Part shown: positions 1 to 5,710 of the stretch, one piece after another
Layout: the number at the start of each line of letters is the position of its first letter
Position numbering within the stretch: the stretch's first letter is position 1
Assembly (NCBI GenBank): GCA_028693695.1
Contig: JAQUUV010000131.1
Location: forward strand, 1-6,081
Length of the DNA stretch: 6,081 nucleotides
DNA from: Syntrophomonas sp.
GTDB taxonomy: Bacteria > Bacillota > Syntrophomonadia > Syntrophomonadales > Syntrophomonadaceae
Reading direction: 5' to 3'
The notes under the pieces: model-generated
Seen by the model: the letters and a program-made list of their open reading frames with translations, nothing else
Database searches by the model: none
What the model was told of the DNA's origin: nothing
Translations under genes and position numbers: made by a program

Positions 1-2082
1 GGTGACTAGCAGCGAAGTTCCCATATCCGCTATGACTGCCAACCATAAGGTCAACCATCCCGGAATTACCAGCAGCAGGATAAATCCTTTGATCAGCAGG
101 GAAAAACTGATATTTTGCTTCATGACCCGCAGGGTTTGGCGGCTGAGGTTGATGGTATAGGCAAGTTTAGATAGGTCATCAGACATCAGGGTGATATCAG
201 CAGTTTCTAGGGCGGTACCTGTGCCTGCCACTCCCATCGCAATACCTACAGTAGCTATTGCCATAGCCGGAGCATCGTTTACGCCATCGCCTACCATGGC
301 TACCTTGCCATACCGCGCTAACAGATCTTTGACCGCATGGACTTTATCTTCTGGCAGGAGGTCAGCGGTGAAATCATCAACTCCGGCTTTTTCGGCAATT
401 GCGTGTGCCGTCACTTCATTATCACCGGTTAGCATGACTACTTTCTTGATGCCGGAGCGGCGCAGTTTTTCTATGGCTGAGTGGCTGTTATCGCGCAGGA
501 CATCGGCCACGGCAATTATACCCAGAATTTGCATTTCATCGCTTATCAGCATGGCAGTCTTGCCCTCATGTTGCAGTTCCTTCAGTTGTGCTAAGGGTAG
601 GGGGATATTCCGCTCCGCAAAGAAGCGCATATTGCCGATATAATAAATTTTTCCATTGACTTCTCCTTGGGCTCCACGGCCCACAATGGCCTCAAAACCA
701 GTCACTGCTGGAATGTTAAGGTGCCGTTGCTTGGCATATTGCAGGATGGCTTCACCCAGCGGGTGTTCGGAGCGGGACTCAATTGCGGCAGCAATGGAGA
801 GCAATTCGTCTTCGTCTCCGATCAATGCAATCAGGTCAGTTAGTTCCGGTTTGCCTCGGGTCAGGGTGCCGGTCTTATCAAAGGCGATAACCGAAAGAGA
901 CCCGGCTTGTTCCAGGTGAATCCCGCCTTTAATCAGCACCCCCTTGCGAGCTGCTCCGCCGATAGCAGAAACAATAGAGACTGGCGTTGAAATAAGCAGG
1001 GCGCATGGGCAGGCTACCAGTAACAAGGCCAGGGCCTGATACAGCCATTTTTCAAAGGGCTGCTTGAGCAATAGGGGAGGAATCACAGCCACCAAAAAGG
1101 CAATTAGAATAACCGATGGAGTATAGTATTTAGCGAACCTATCTATAAACTGCTGCGAGGGAGCACGTTGCCCCTGGGCTTCTTCCACCAGGTGGATAAT
1201 TCGTGTCATGGTATTATCGCTAACAAGTTTGGTGACCTCCACTTCCAGAGAACCCCGTTCGTTTATTGTGCCGGCATATACCTCTTCGCCTGCCTGTTTT
1301 ATAACCGGAATCGACTCTCCGGTAATTACCGATTGATTCACTGAAGAAATACCGGCTAACACCTGCCCGTCCATGGGAATCCTTTCGCCCGGTCGGACAA
1401 TGACAGTATCGCCTACTTGAATTTTTGCAATCGGAAGGACGATTTCCAAGCCCATGCGGCGTACCAAGGCTTTGTCTGGGGTTAGACTCATCAAGGCCCG
1501 GATGGAGTTGCGGGTCTTATCCATGGCGTTAGCCTGCAGGGCATTGCCCAATGAAAACAGAAGAATCACCACCGCACCTTCTTGAAACTCTCCAATTGCC
1601 ACTGCCCCAATGACAGCCACGGCCATAAGAGCATTCATATCCAGCTCGTGCGCGTTAAGCAGCATTAATAGTCCAGATCGAGCTGGCAGGAAACCGCCCA
1701 GGACGATGCATAAGGCATACATGGAATGGGTAAGGAGAGGCGGTACGCCAGTATATTCCATTACAATAGCCAGTAATAGAAAAATCCCGGCAATGGTTGT
1801 GGAAATTGCATACTGGTTGGTTTTCCAGAAGGGAACCGGTTGGGTAGTCGCTGCTCCTTCCAAGCTACCGGTATAGCCCATTTTACTTATAACATTTATG
1901 ATTTCACTAACTGATACCGCATGGGTGACATTCATTTTTGAGGCACCAAAGTTTACTTGAACTTTTTCCACGCCTGGTATCAATTGCACGCGTTTTTCCA
2001 GCTTGGATGCACAGTCAGCACAGTCTAGCCCTTCCAAGCGAATAGTATCCAGCCGGGATTTCTCCACTGCTGCTGATTCCAT
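1..2082 (-). CDS. cadA: Zn/Cd/Pb-exporting P1B-2-type ATPase CadA (C-terminus cut by window edge)
   Basis: An inner-membrane pump that exports divalent soft metals (Zn, Cd, Pb) using ATP. The minus-strand frame is open for 694 codons from ATG 2082 to base 1; the family usually ends some 10-20 residues later, so only a short tail is missing. An N-terminal heavy-metal domain carries GLDCADC (Cys21, Cys24). Then follow the actuator loop TGES (254-257), the membrane metal site CPC (358-360), phosphorylation motif DKTGT (Asp402), HP (440-441) and hinge GDGVNDAP (598-605). The last helices show N657-x7-K665-x20-D686-x-G, the P1B-2 signature that separates Zn/Cd/Pb pumps from Cu pumps. The start is set by AGGAGG 7 nt upstream; an in-frame ATG two codons earlier sits only 1 nt from that site. 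It lies 11 nt after cadC, and its ribosome site abuts the cadC stop, so the two are co-transcribed and probably coupled. Family assignment is secure; the exact metal is not. Confidence 0.96.
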   Translation of the reverse strand, partial: MESAAVEKSRLDTIRLEGLDCADCASKLEKRVQLIPGVEKVQVNFGASKMNVTHAVSVSEIINVISKMGYTGSLEGAATTQPVPFWKTNQYAISTTIAGIFLLLAIVMEYTGVPPLLTHSMYALCIVLGGFLPARSGLLMLLNAHELDMNALMAVAVIGAVAIGEFQEGAVVILLFSLGNALQANAMDKTRNSIRALMSLTPDKALVRRMGLEIVLPIAKIQVGDTVIVRPGERIPMDGQVLAGISSVNQSVITGESIPVIKQAGEEVYAGTINERGSLEVEVTKLVSDNTMTRIIHLVEEAQGQRAPSQQFIDRFAKYYTPSVILIAFLVAVIPPLLLKQPFEKWLYQALALLLVACPCALLISTPVSIVSAIGGAARKGVLIKGGIHLEQAGSLSVIAFDKTGTLTRGKPELTDLIALIGDEDELLSIAAAIESRSEHPLGEAILQYAKQRHLNIPAVTGFEAIVGRGAQGEVNGKIYYIGNMRFFAERNIPLPLAQLKELQHEGKTAMLISDEMQILGIIAVADVLRDNSHSAIEKLRRSGIKKVVMLTGDNEVTAHAIAEKAGVDDFTADLLPEDKVHAVKDLLARYGKVAMVGDGVNDAPAMAIATVGIAMGVAGTGTALETADITLMSDDLSKLAYTINLSRQTLRVMKQNISFSLLIKGFILLLVIPGWLTLWLAVIADMGTSLLVT

Positions 2083-2093
2083 AAACATTCCTC

Positions 2094-2453
2094 CTACTCA
2101 TTCACATGTTCTAGTCCCTGGGTAAACAGGGTCTGAACGTGGTCGTCCAGCAACGAATAGTATAGAATTTTGCCTTCACGGCGATACTTAACCAGCTTCT
2201 GGTTCCGCAGGATCCTGAGCTGGTGAGAGACTGCAGATTCGGAGGCTCCGCTTACGGCAGCCAGGTCACAAACGCATAGCTCCTTTTGCATCAAAGCAAA
2301 AAGCAACTTGATCCGGGTGCTATCGCCCAGGGTCTTAAAGATGTCTGCCAGGGCGCGGGCGGTATCCTCATTTATCATGTTGGCCCGTACCTCTTTAACA
2401 TTTTCTTCATGAATACATTGAACATCGCAACGATCTTCAAATTCGGTTTTCAT
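2094..2453 (-). CDS. cadC: ArsR/SmtB-family metal-responsive repressor CadC
   Basis: A winged-helix dimeric repressor that leaves DNA when it binds Cd, Pb or Zn. It has 119 residues from the chosen ATG, close to the 122 of plasmid pI258 CadC. The recognition helix region reads ASESAVSHQLRIL (70-82) and the wing YRREGKILYYSL. The soft-metal alpha3N ligands are all present: Cys9 and Cys13 in the N-terminal arm, Cys60 and Cys62 in ELCVCDL. The alpha5 zinc site is also complete: Asp103-x-His105, His116, Glu119, the last being the final residue. Each ligand is offset by exactly two from pI258 CadC numbering as I recall it. I chose ATG 2453 rather than ATG 2468 because GGGGGAG lies 6 nt upstream of 2453 and nothing comparable precedes 2468. 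It is first in an operon with cadA and is probably autoregulated through the palindrome just upstream. Confidence 0.95.
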   Translation of the reverse strand: MKTEFEDRCDVQCIHEENVKEVRANMINEDTARALADIFKTLGDSTRIKLLFALMQKELCVCDLAAVSGASESAVSHQLRILRNQKLVKYRREGKILYYSLLDDHVQTLFTQGLEHVNE

Positions 2454-2459
2454 CAAAAT

Positions 2460-2466
2460 CTCCCCC
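2460..2466 (-). promoter_or_regulatory. Ribosome-binding site that fixes the cadC start
   Basis: GGGGGAG on the minus strand sits 6 nt before ATG 2453 and therefore downstream of the alternative in-frame ATG at 2468, which it could not serve. The longer 124-residue version of CadC is unlikely for this reason. Confidence 0.7.
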
Positions 2467-2470
2467 ATCC

Positions 2471-2512
2471 GCTATATAAATATATGAACAACTGTTCATA
2501 TATTTATATAGC
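2471..2512. promoter_or_regulatory. cad operator: perfect 20-2-20 inverted repeat for CadC
   Basis: The left arm 2471-2490 and right arm 2493-2512 are exact reverse complements, separated by AC at 2491-2492. The inner part contains ATATGAACA and TGTTCATAT, the core of known ArsR/SmtB-family 12-2-12 operators such as those of SmtB and CzrA. The right arm covers the -10 box of the cad promoter and the expected start point, so a bound repressor would block RNA polymerase. The symmetry runs 8 bp per arm beyond the usual 12. Confidence 0.9.
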
Positions 2513-2531
2513 AAGGCACTCGAGCTGTCAA
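2503..2531 (-). promoter_or_regulatory. Sigma-A-type promoter of cadC-cadA
   Basis: On the minus strand, TTGACA (2526-2531, perfect -35) is followed after exactly 17 nt by TATAAA (2503-2508, 5 of 6 in the -10). The start point should fall near 2496, giving a leader of roughly 43 nt before ATG 2453. The -10 lies inside the CadC operator. Confidence 0.88.
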
Positions 2532-2583
2532 GAAAAAAATTATTTATTACAAAATACGACAAAAAGTCCAATAAATAAACAAC

Positions 2584-2601
2584 TTAGGACCATGAACCTA
2601 A
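2584..2601. repeat. Short inverted repeat overlapping the flp promoter
   Basis: TTAGG (2584-2588) and CCTAA (2597-2601) are inverted copies with an 8-nt spacer that itself contains CATG. The right arm overlaps the -35 element of the sigma-D-like promoter. The position suits an operator, but five-base arms in AT-rich DNA can arise by chance. Confidence 0.3.
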
Positions 2602-2626
2602 AGAAAATGAATATTTTAGCTGATAT
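2599..2626 (+). promoter_or_regulatory. Probable sigma-D (sigma-28 class) promoter of the flp/tad operon
   Basis: TAAA at 2599-2602 and GCTGATAT at 2619-2626 are separated by 16 nt. The Bacillus sigma-D consensus is TAAA, 14-16 nt, GCCGATAT, so the match is 11 of 12 conserved bases with acceptable spacing. The start point would be near 2633, about 72 nt before the flp ATG. I found no convincing sigma-A promoter in 2513-2700; the best pair was CTGATA/TAATAT, 4 of 6 in each box. The rest of this gene-free stretch is AT-rich and otherwise shows only a 12-bp palindrome at 2642-2653. Confidence 0.6.
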
Positions 2627-2704
2627 TCCTTTGGAATTTTTCATAATATTATGAGATCAAGGAAACCAACATTATTGGTTGAAAATAATTTGGAGGTGGC
2701 GAAA

Positions 2705-2872
2705 ATGTTGAACGCGTTAAAGAGATTGGTGGTAGAAGAACAGGGTCAGGGTATGGCAGAGTACGGTCTAATATTGGCAGGGGTAGCGGTACTTGCCATG
2801 GGAGCTCTTTTTTTACTGGGACCTAAGATCTCAGCCATGTTTACAAAGATCAATACACAGCTCCCAACTTAG
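2705..2872 (+). CDS. flp: Flp-family type IVc prepilin (major pilin)
   Basis: A 55-residue secreted pilin subunit that polymerises into the Flp/Tad adhesion pilus. It has a short basic leader (residues 1-14, including LKRLVVEEQG), the prepilin peptidase site G14 before QGMAEY, and then one hydrophobic helix (about 21-41). Glu at +5 and Tyr at +6 of the mature protein are the Flp hallmarks. The mature pilin would be 41 residues. GGAGGTGG at 2692-2699 places the start at ATG 2705; the frame is open from 2651, but that longer form lacks a ribosome site and would spoil the leader. It is the first gene of the pilus operon and is followed by a 182-nt gap with a terminator, which would allow more pilin than machinery to be made. 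Confidence 0.94.
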   Translation: MLNALKRLVVEEQGQGMAEYGLILAGVAVLAMGALFLLGPKISAMFTKINTQLPT

Positions 2873-2926
2873 TAGACGTTGTTGTTGGAGCAATTACTTT
2901 AATGGGAGATCCGCTCGGATTGCTTT

Positions 2927-2946
2927 TTACAAATGTCATTACAAAT
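2927..2946 (+). repeat. Direct repeat TTACAAAT upstream of the internal promoter
   Basis: TTACAAAT occurs at 2927-2934 and again at 2939-2946, a 12-nt period or little more than one helical turn. It ends 6 nt before the extended -10 box. It may be an activator or repressor site that takes the place of a good -35 element; no known regulator is recognised from it. Confidence 0.35.
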
Positions 2947-2949
2947 CTG

Positions 2950-2958
2950 TGGTATACT
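2950..2958 (+). promoter_or_regulatory. Possible extended -10 promoter for cpaA and downstream genes
   Basis: TGGTATACT holds TATACT (2953-2958, 5 of 6) preceded by the TGn extension. A -35-like TTTACA at 2926-2931 is too far away (21 nt), so activity would depend on the extended -10 or on an activator. The predicted start is near 2965, upstream of the terminator at 3004-3036. Confidence 0.35.
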
Positions 2959-2964
2959 CCCGAA

Positions 2965-3036
2965 GGCTGGAGGAGTTGGAGGTCAATAAAATCGGTACCT
3001 CGCAGCCCTGCTTATTATAAGTGGGGCTTATTTTTT
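2965..3036 (+). ncRNA. Candidate transcription-attenuation leader ahead of cpaA
   Basis: GGCTG (2965-2969) can pair with CAGCC (3003-3007), with an inner stem GAGGT (2979-2983) and ACCTC (2997-3001) closing a 13-nt loop. That fold uses bases 3004-3007, which are also the base of the terminator's left arm, so the two structures exclude each other. A further hairpin ACTCC/GGAGT (2956-2960, 2972-2976) holds GGCTG in its loop. The ligand, protein or ribosome signal that would choose between folds is unknown. I could not match it to c-di-GMP-I or -II, T-box, SAM, glycine or other common riboswitch consensus sequences from memory. Confidence 0.4.
3004..3036 (+). terminator. Intrinsic terminator between flp and cpaA
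   Basis: A 10-bp stem joins 3004-3013 to 3019-3028 (AGCCCTGCTT with AAGTGGGGCT, two G-U pairs) around the 5-nt loop ATTAT. Six T residues follow at 3031-3036. The cpaA ribosome site begins only 3 nt later. It should end most flp transcripts and leave a minority to continue, unless the upstream antiterminator fold forms. Confidence 0.8.
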
Positions 3037-3054
3037 CTAAGGGGGGCTAAACAA

Positions 3055-3567
3055 ATGCTTACTGATACTTGCCTGATTGGACTTCTTTTAATTGCAGTGA
3101 TTTTCGATCTGAAAGAGAGGCGTATTCCCAACCTGCTGATCATAATTGGTATGGTAATGGCTATAAGCTATCAGGTGTATACAGGCGGGTATACAGGGCT
3201 GCTGTTTTGTCTCCAGGGTCTCGCGATCGGCATAGCACTACTTTTGATACCGTTTAATATGGGGGGTATAGGAGCAGGGGATGTAAAACTGCTGGGTATG
3301 ATTGGCGCATTTAAAGGGAGTACTTTTGTAGTTAGTACCTTCTTGTGGATGGCCTTATGGGGCGGAATTATAGCCGTACTATTATTAACCAACGAAGGGC
3401 GCCTGGGTGAAACTCTGAAACGATTGGGAAGGGGCCTGGTTCTATCCGGGATGGGTATTGCTAACCTTTCGGATAGCGTTAATAAAGAAGAATTTAGCAT
3501 TTATTATCCCTATGGACTGGCAATAGCCTTAGGCGTATTAACCAGTTATGGCAGAGGTTGGTGGTAA
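3055..3567 (+). CDS. cpaA: Prepilin peptidase CpaA/TadV (A24 family)
   Basis: An integral-membrane aspartyl protease that cuts the leader from Flp and, in studied Tad systems, also from the pseudopilins TadE and TadF. It has 170 residues, the size of the short CpaA/TadV form that lacks the N-terminal methylase-type domain of PilD. The two catalytic aspartates are Asp18 in FDLKERRIPN and Asp76 in GGIGAGDVKLLG, the GxGD motif. About five or six hydrophobic helices fill the rest, ending with YPYGLAIALG typical of the family. AAGGGGGG (3039-3046) lies 8 nt before ATG 3055. The frame is open back to 2902, but that extension would translate through the terminator and is rejected. The stop overlaps the tadE ATG by one base (TAATG), implying translational coupling. 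Confidence 0.95.
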   Translation: MLTDTCLIGLLLIAVIFDLKERRIPNLLIIIGMVMAISYQVYTGGYTGLLFCLQGLAIGIALLLIPFNMGGIGAGDVKLLGMIGAFKGSTFVVSTFLWMALWGGIIAVLLLTNEGRLGETLKRLGRGLVLSGMGIANLSDSVNKEEFSIYYPYGLAIALGVLTSYGRGWW

Positions 3568-3971
3568 TGATGAAGCGAAGGGGAGGGCTGTTTAAGTCAC
3601 AGCAGGGTCAGGCTCTGGTGGAACTGGCTATGGTTTTACCCATATTATTAATGTTGCTTTTGGGCATTATGGAATTTGGGAGGATATTTGGGGCTTATAT
3701 GGTAATCAGCAACCTATCTCGCGAAGGTGCTCGTTATGGAGTAGTGGGACACGATGACAGCCAGATTCAAAATCTTATCATATCCCAACGGGCCTGGTTA
3801 GACGAAAGCAAATTTACTATTAGCATATCTCCGGCCTATGCACAGAGGGATAAGGGGGATTCTTTAGGGGTGACCATAGATTACCCAATAGATTTATTAA
3901 TGCCTATTATTGCTGATATACTGCCCAATCCCGTCAACTTATCAGCTCAATGTTTTATGCGGGTAGAGTAA
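3567..3971 (+). CDS. tadE: TadE-like minor pseudopilin
   Basis: A 134-residue membrane-anchored pseudopilin of the Tad system, thought to help initiate or stabilise the Flp pilus. A basic N-terminus (MMKRRGG) precedes G14-QALVEL, where Glu19 at +5 after the glycine resembles a prepilin cleavage site, so CpaA may process it. A hydrophobic helix (about 20-36) is followed by the conserved NLSREGARYG (49-58) seen in TadE proteins, then an exported domain with one Cys (129). The start is ATG 3567 overlapping the cpaA stop, with AGAGG at 3553-3557; ATG 3570 is equally placed. A TTG nine bases earlier is possible but has a poor site. It could also be called TadF-like, since the two share this layout. 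Confidence 0.9.
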   Translation: MMKRRGGLFKSQQGQALVELAMVLPILLMLLLGIMEFGRIFGAYMVISNLSREGARYGVVGHDDSQIQNLIISQRAWLDESKFTISISPAYAQRDKGDSLGVTIDYPIDLLMPIIADILPNPVNLSAQCFMRVE

Positions 3972-3990
3972 TGTAAAGCAGGTGTTTTGT

Positions 3991-4923
3991 TTGAAGAAAA
4001 TTAGCGAGTTCTTAAGGAACGAAAAAGGAACAGTGGTAGTAGTGCTGGCTATTGCCATGTCAGTTCTGGCTGGTTTTACCGCGCTGGTAACAGATGTGGG
4101 CTTTAAATACTTTAATGAGGCGAAATTGGTAAACGCGCTCGACAGCGCAGTCTTGGCAGGGGTTCAGGAACTTCCGGCAGATCCCCAGTTGGCGCTGGAA
4201 CAAGCCGTCAATTATGCCGACCTGAACGGAATATTGGGCGGAGAATCCAGTTTTCAAGTGGATGTTAGTAATAGATCAGTAAGCGGAACAGCTAATCGGC
4301 AACTGGGTCTGTTTTTTGCACGAGTATTGGGTTTCGAGACCACTCAGGTCAGCGCTAGTTCCAAAGCTCGTATTGCACCGATTTCTTCAACCGGGGGGAT
4401 AGTTCCCTTTGGAGTAATTAAAGAGGCTTACACTTTTGGGCAGGAGGTTACCTTGAAGGAAGGGGCCGGGGATCAATCTTATTCTGGTTGGTTCGGAGCC
4501 TTGCGACTAGGTGGAACCGGGGCCCTTGTTTATAGAGACAATATCAAGTATGGTTATCCGGAAATTATTAGTATAGGTGATGTGCTTGAGATTGAATCAG
4601 GTAATATGTCGGGACCGACTAGAGCGGGGATTGAATACAGACTGGACGAGTGTCATCACGTACCCCAGTGCAGTATTAATTCATATGTTCATGGGTGTTC
4701 CCGTATCTTAATTGTTCCTATGGTAAATATAGAGGACATTAACGAAGGAGGCCATCCTGCCTCGGTTAGAGTAGTTGGGTTTGCAGCTTTTTTGGTTAAT
4801 GAGTATATCGGCAATGGTCAAGAAAGTAATGTGGTAGGTTATTTTATTAATTATGTTGCTTCTGGGACAACTAGCGAAAATGGATCTGATTTTGGACTAT
4901 ATGGTTCACAGCTTTGCGAATAA
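3991..4923 (+). CDS. tadG: TadG-like Flp pilus assembly protein
   Basis: A 310-residue protein with a short cytoplasmic start (MKKISEFLRNEKG), one transmembrane helix (about 14-34, VVVVLAIAMSVLAGF) and a large exported region. The passage LVTDVG followed by NALDSAVLAG is the usual TadG/TadE-like N-terminal signature, in which many pilus-locus proteins share only this first part. The C-terminal part is not recognised and carries four cysteines at 221, 227, 236 and 309, with the CHHVPQC cluster at 221-227 suggesting disulfides or a metal site. No von Willebrand A domain motif (DxSxS) is visible, unlike many TadG proteins, and the length is short for TadG. The chosen start is TTG 3991, with AGGTG 6 nt upstream; GTG 3982 in the same frame is an alternative with a weaker site. 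It follows tadE by 19 nt. Confidence 0.78.
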   Translation: MKKISEFLRNEKGTVVVVLAIAMSVLAGFTALVTDVGFKYFNEAKLVNALDSAVLAGVQELPADPQLALEQAVNYADLNGILGGESSFQVDVSNRSVSGTANRQLGLFFARVLGFETTQVSASSKARIAPISSTGGIVPFGVIKEAYTFGQEVTLKEGAGDQSYSGWFGALRLGGTGALVYRDNIKYGYPEIISIGDVLEIESGNMSGPTRAGIEYRLDECHHVPQCSINSYVHGCSRILIVPMVNIEDINEGGHPASVRVVGFAAFLVNEYIGNGQESNVVGYFINYVASGTTSENGSDFGLYGSQLCE

Positions 4924-4937
4924 GGGGGCCTCTAGGA

Positions 4938-5681
4938 ATGTTAAAAGGCAGTAGGAAATACTGGGTTATTGCGATTATTTGCGGGTTGGTGGCTTCTTTC
5001 CTATCTTACCGTTACCTGCAGGATATCAAGAGTCGCTATTCTCCTGATGACCTGGTACCGGTAGTAGTAGCTAAAATCACTATTAACAAGGATAGTCTAA
5101 TAAAGGCTGAACAACTTAAGGTGGAAAACCTTCCCGGCAAATATGTTCATCCGGATGCACTGCATAATGTTAAGGATGTAGTAGGGAAAATAGCTACGAC
5201 CAGTATTATTACCGGAGAAGAGATATTAGGACCAAAACTTTTATCTTCAGCTGATAAAGCCAACAGACTAGCATATATGATTCCAGGTTCAAAACGAGCG
5301 GTGTCTATACCAGTGAACGAGATAAGCGGCGTTGCAGGGTTTGTAAAGGTTGGAGACCGGGTTGATATTATGGCGACTATTGATTTACCTTCGGAGACCG
5401 CTCAAGCAACTGAGAAACCTATCGCCTACAGTATTCTTACCCTGCAAGATATTGAGGTTCTGGGGATTGGTGAAAATCCAGAAATCGTAGATAAAAAGAA
5501 CCCTGGCGGAGGCAAGACACTTACGCTAGCTGTGTCACTACAGGAAGCCCAACCTCTGATTCTTGCCTCGGAACGCGGCAATCTCAGAGTTCTGTTGAGA
5601 TCCCCGGTAGATCAATCAAAGACAAATCTAGCTCCCTTCCAGCTTAAAAATTTTTTGGTATATTCCGGGTCACCCAATTAG
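4938..5681 (+). CDS. cpaB: Flp pilus assembly protein CpaB/RcpC
   Basis: A 247-residue envelope protein needed for Flp pilus assembly. A single N-terminal helix (about 8-24, WVIAIICGLVASFLSY) anchors it. A SAF domain follows (about 39-102): VPVVVAKITINKDSLI, then LKVENLP and the VVGKIATTSIITGEEIL stretch. The RcpC-type domain comes next, with AVSIPVNEISGVAGFVKVGDRVDI (121-144), LQDIEVLGIG (169-178) and LTLAVSLQEAQPLILASERG (195-214). Both domains are complete and the length is normal for the family. ATG 4938 is chosen because GGGGG (4924-4928) lies 9 nt upstream; TTG 4914 would overlap tadG without a ribosome site. It begins 14 nt after tadG. In Gram-negatives RcpC works with the RcpA secretin; if this host lacks an outer membrane, as supposed, its partner must differ. 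Confidence 0.95.
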   Translation: MLKGSRKYWVIAIICGLVASFLSYRYLQDIKSRYSPDDLVPVVVAKITINKDSLIKAEQLKVENLPGKYVHPDALHNVKDVVGKIATTSIITGEEILGPKLLSSADKANRLAYMIPGSKRAVSIPVNEISGVAGFVKVGDRVDIMATIDLPSETAQATEKPIAYSILTLQDIEVLGIGENPEIVDKKNPGGGKTLTLAVSLQEAQPLILASERGNLRVLLRSPVDQSKTNLAPFQLKNFLVYSGSPN

Positions 5682-5710
5682 TTAGTTCTAAATAATGCGG
5701 GGGATTGCTT

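Noticed and set aside
191..919. Plus-strand open frames opposite cadA, 150 and 87 codons long, and another at 1610-1876
   Set aside because: They are antisense shadows of the fully open, motif-complete CadA frame and have no ribosome sites or recognisable domains.
2565..2575. Spo0A-box-like TTGTCGTA on the minus strand
   Set aside because: It has a mismatch in the core, stands alone, and such sites are common by chance in AT-rich DNA.
2286..2654. Plus-strand frame of 122 codons running through cadC and the intergenic region
   Set aside because: It overlaps the well-supported cadC and its promoter on the other strand and shows low-complexity AT-rich translation.
2889..2928. Possible first terminator after flp: AGCAAT (2889-2894) with ATTGCT (2919-2924), then Ts
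   Set aside because: Only six mostly A-T pairs around a 24-nt loop; much weaker than the stem at 3004-3028.
2988..3003. T-box-like GGTACCTCGC before the terminator
   Set aside because: It resembles part of the T-box antiterminator but misses several invariant bases, and the 131-nt space after flp is short for a T-box stem I with specifier loop.
2902..3054. 51-codon in-frame extension upstream of cpaA
   Set aside because: No ribosome site before ATG 2902, the product would read through the terminator hairpin, and CpaA/TadV proteins normally start near the first membrane helix as at 3055.
3969..3976. Start-stop element TAATGTAA at the end of tadE
   Set aside because: ATG directly followed by TAA could be a regulatory minimal ORF, but no ribosome site serves it and tadG has its own site downstream.
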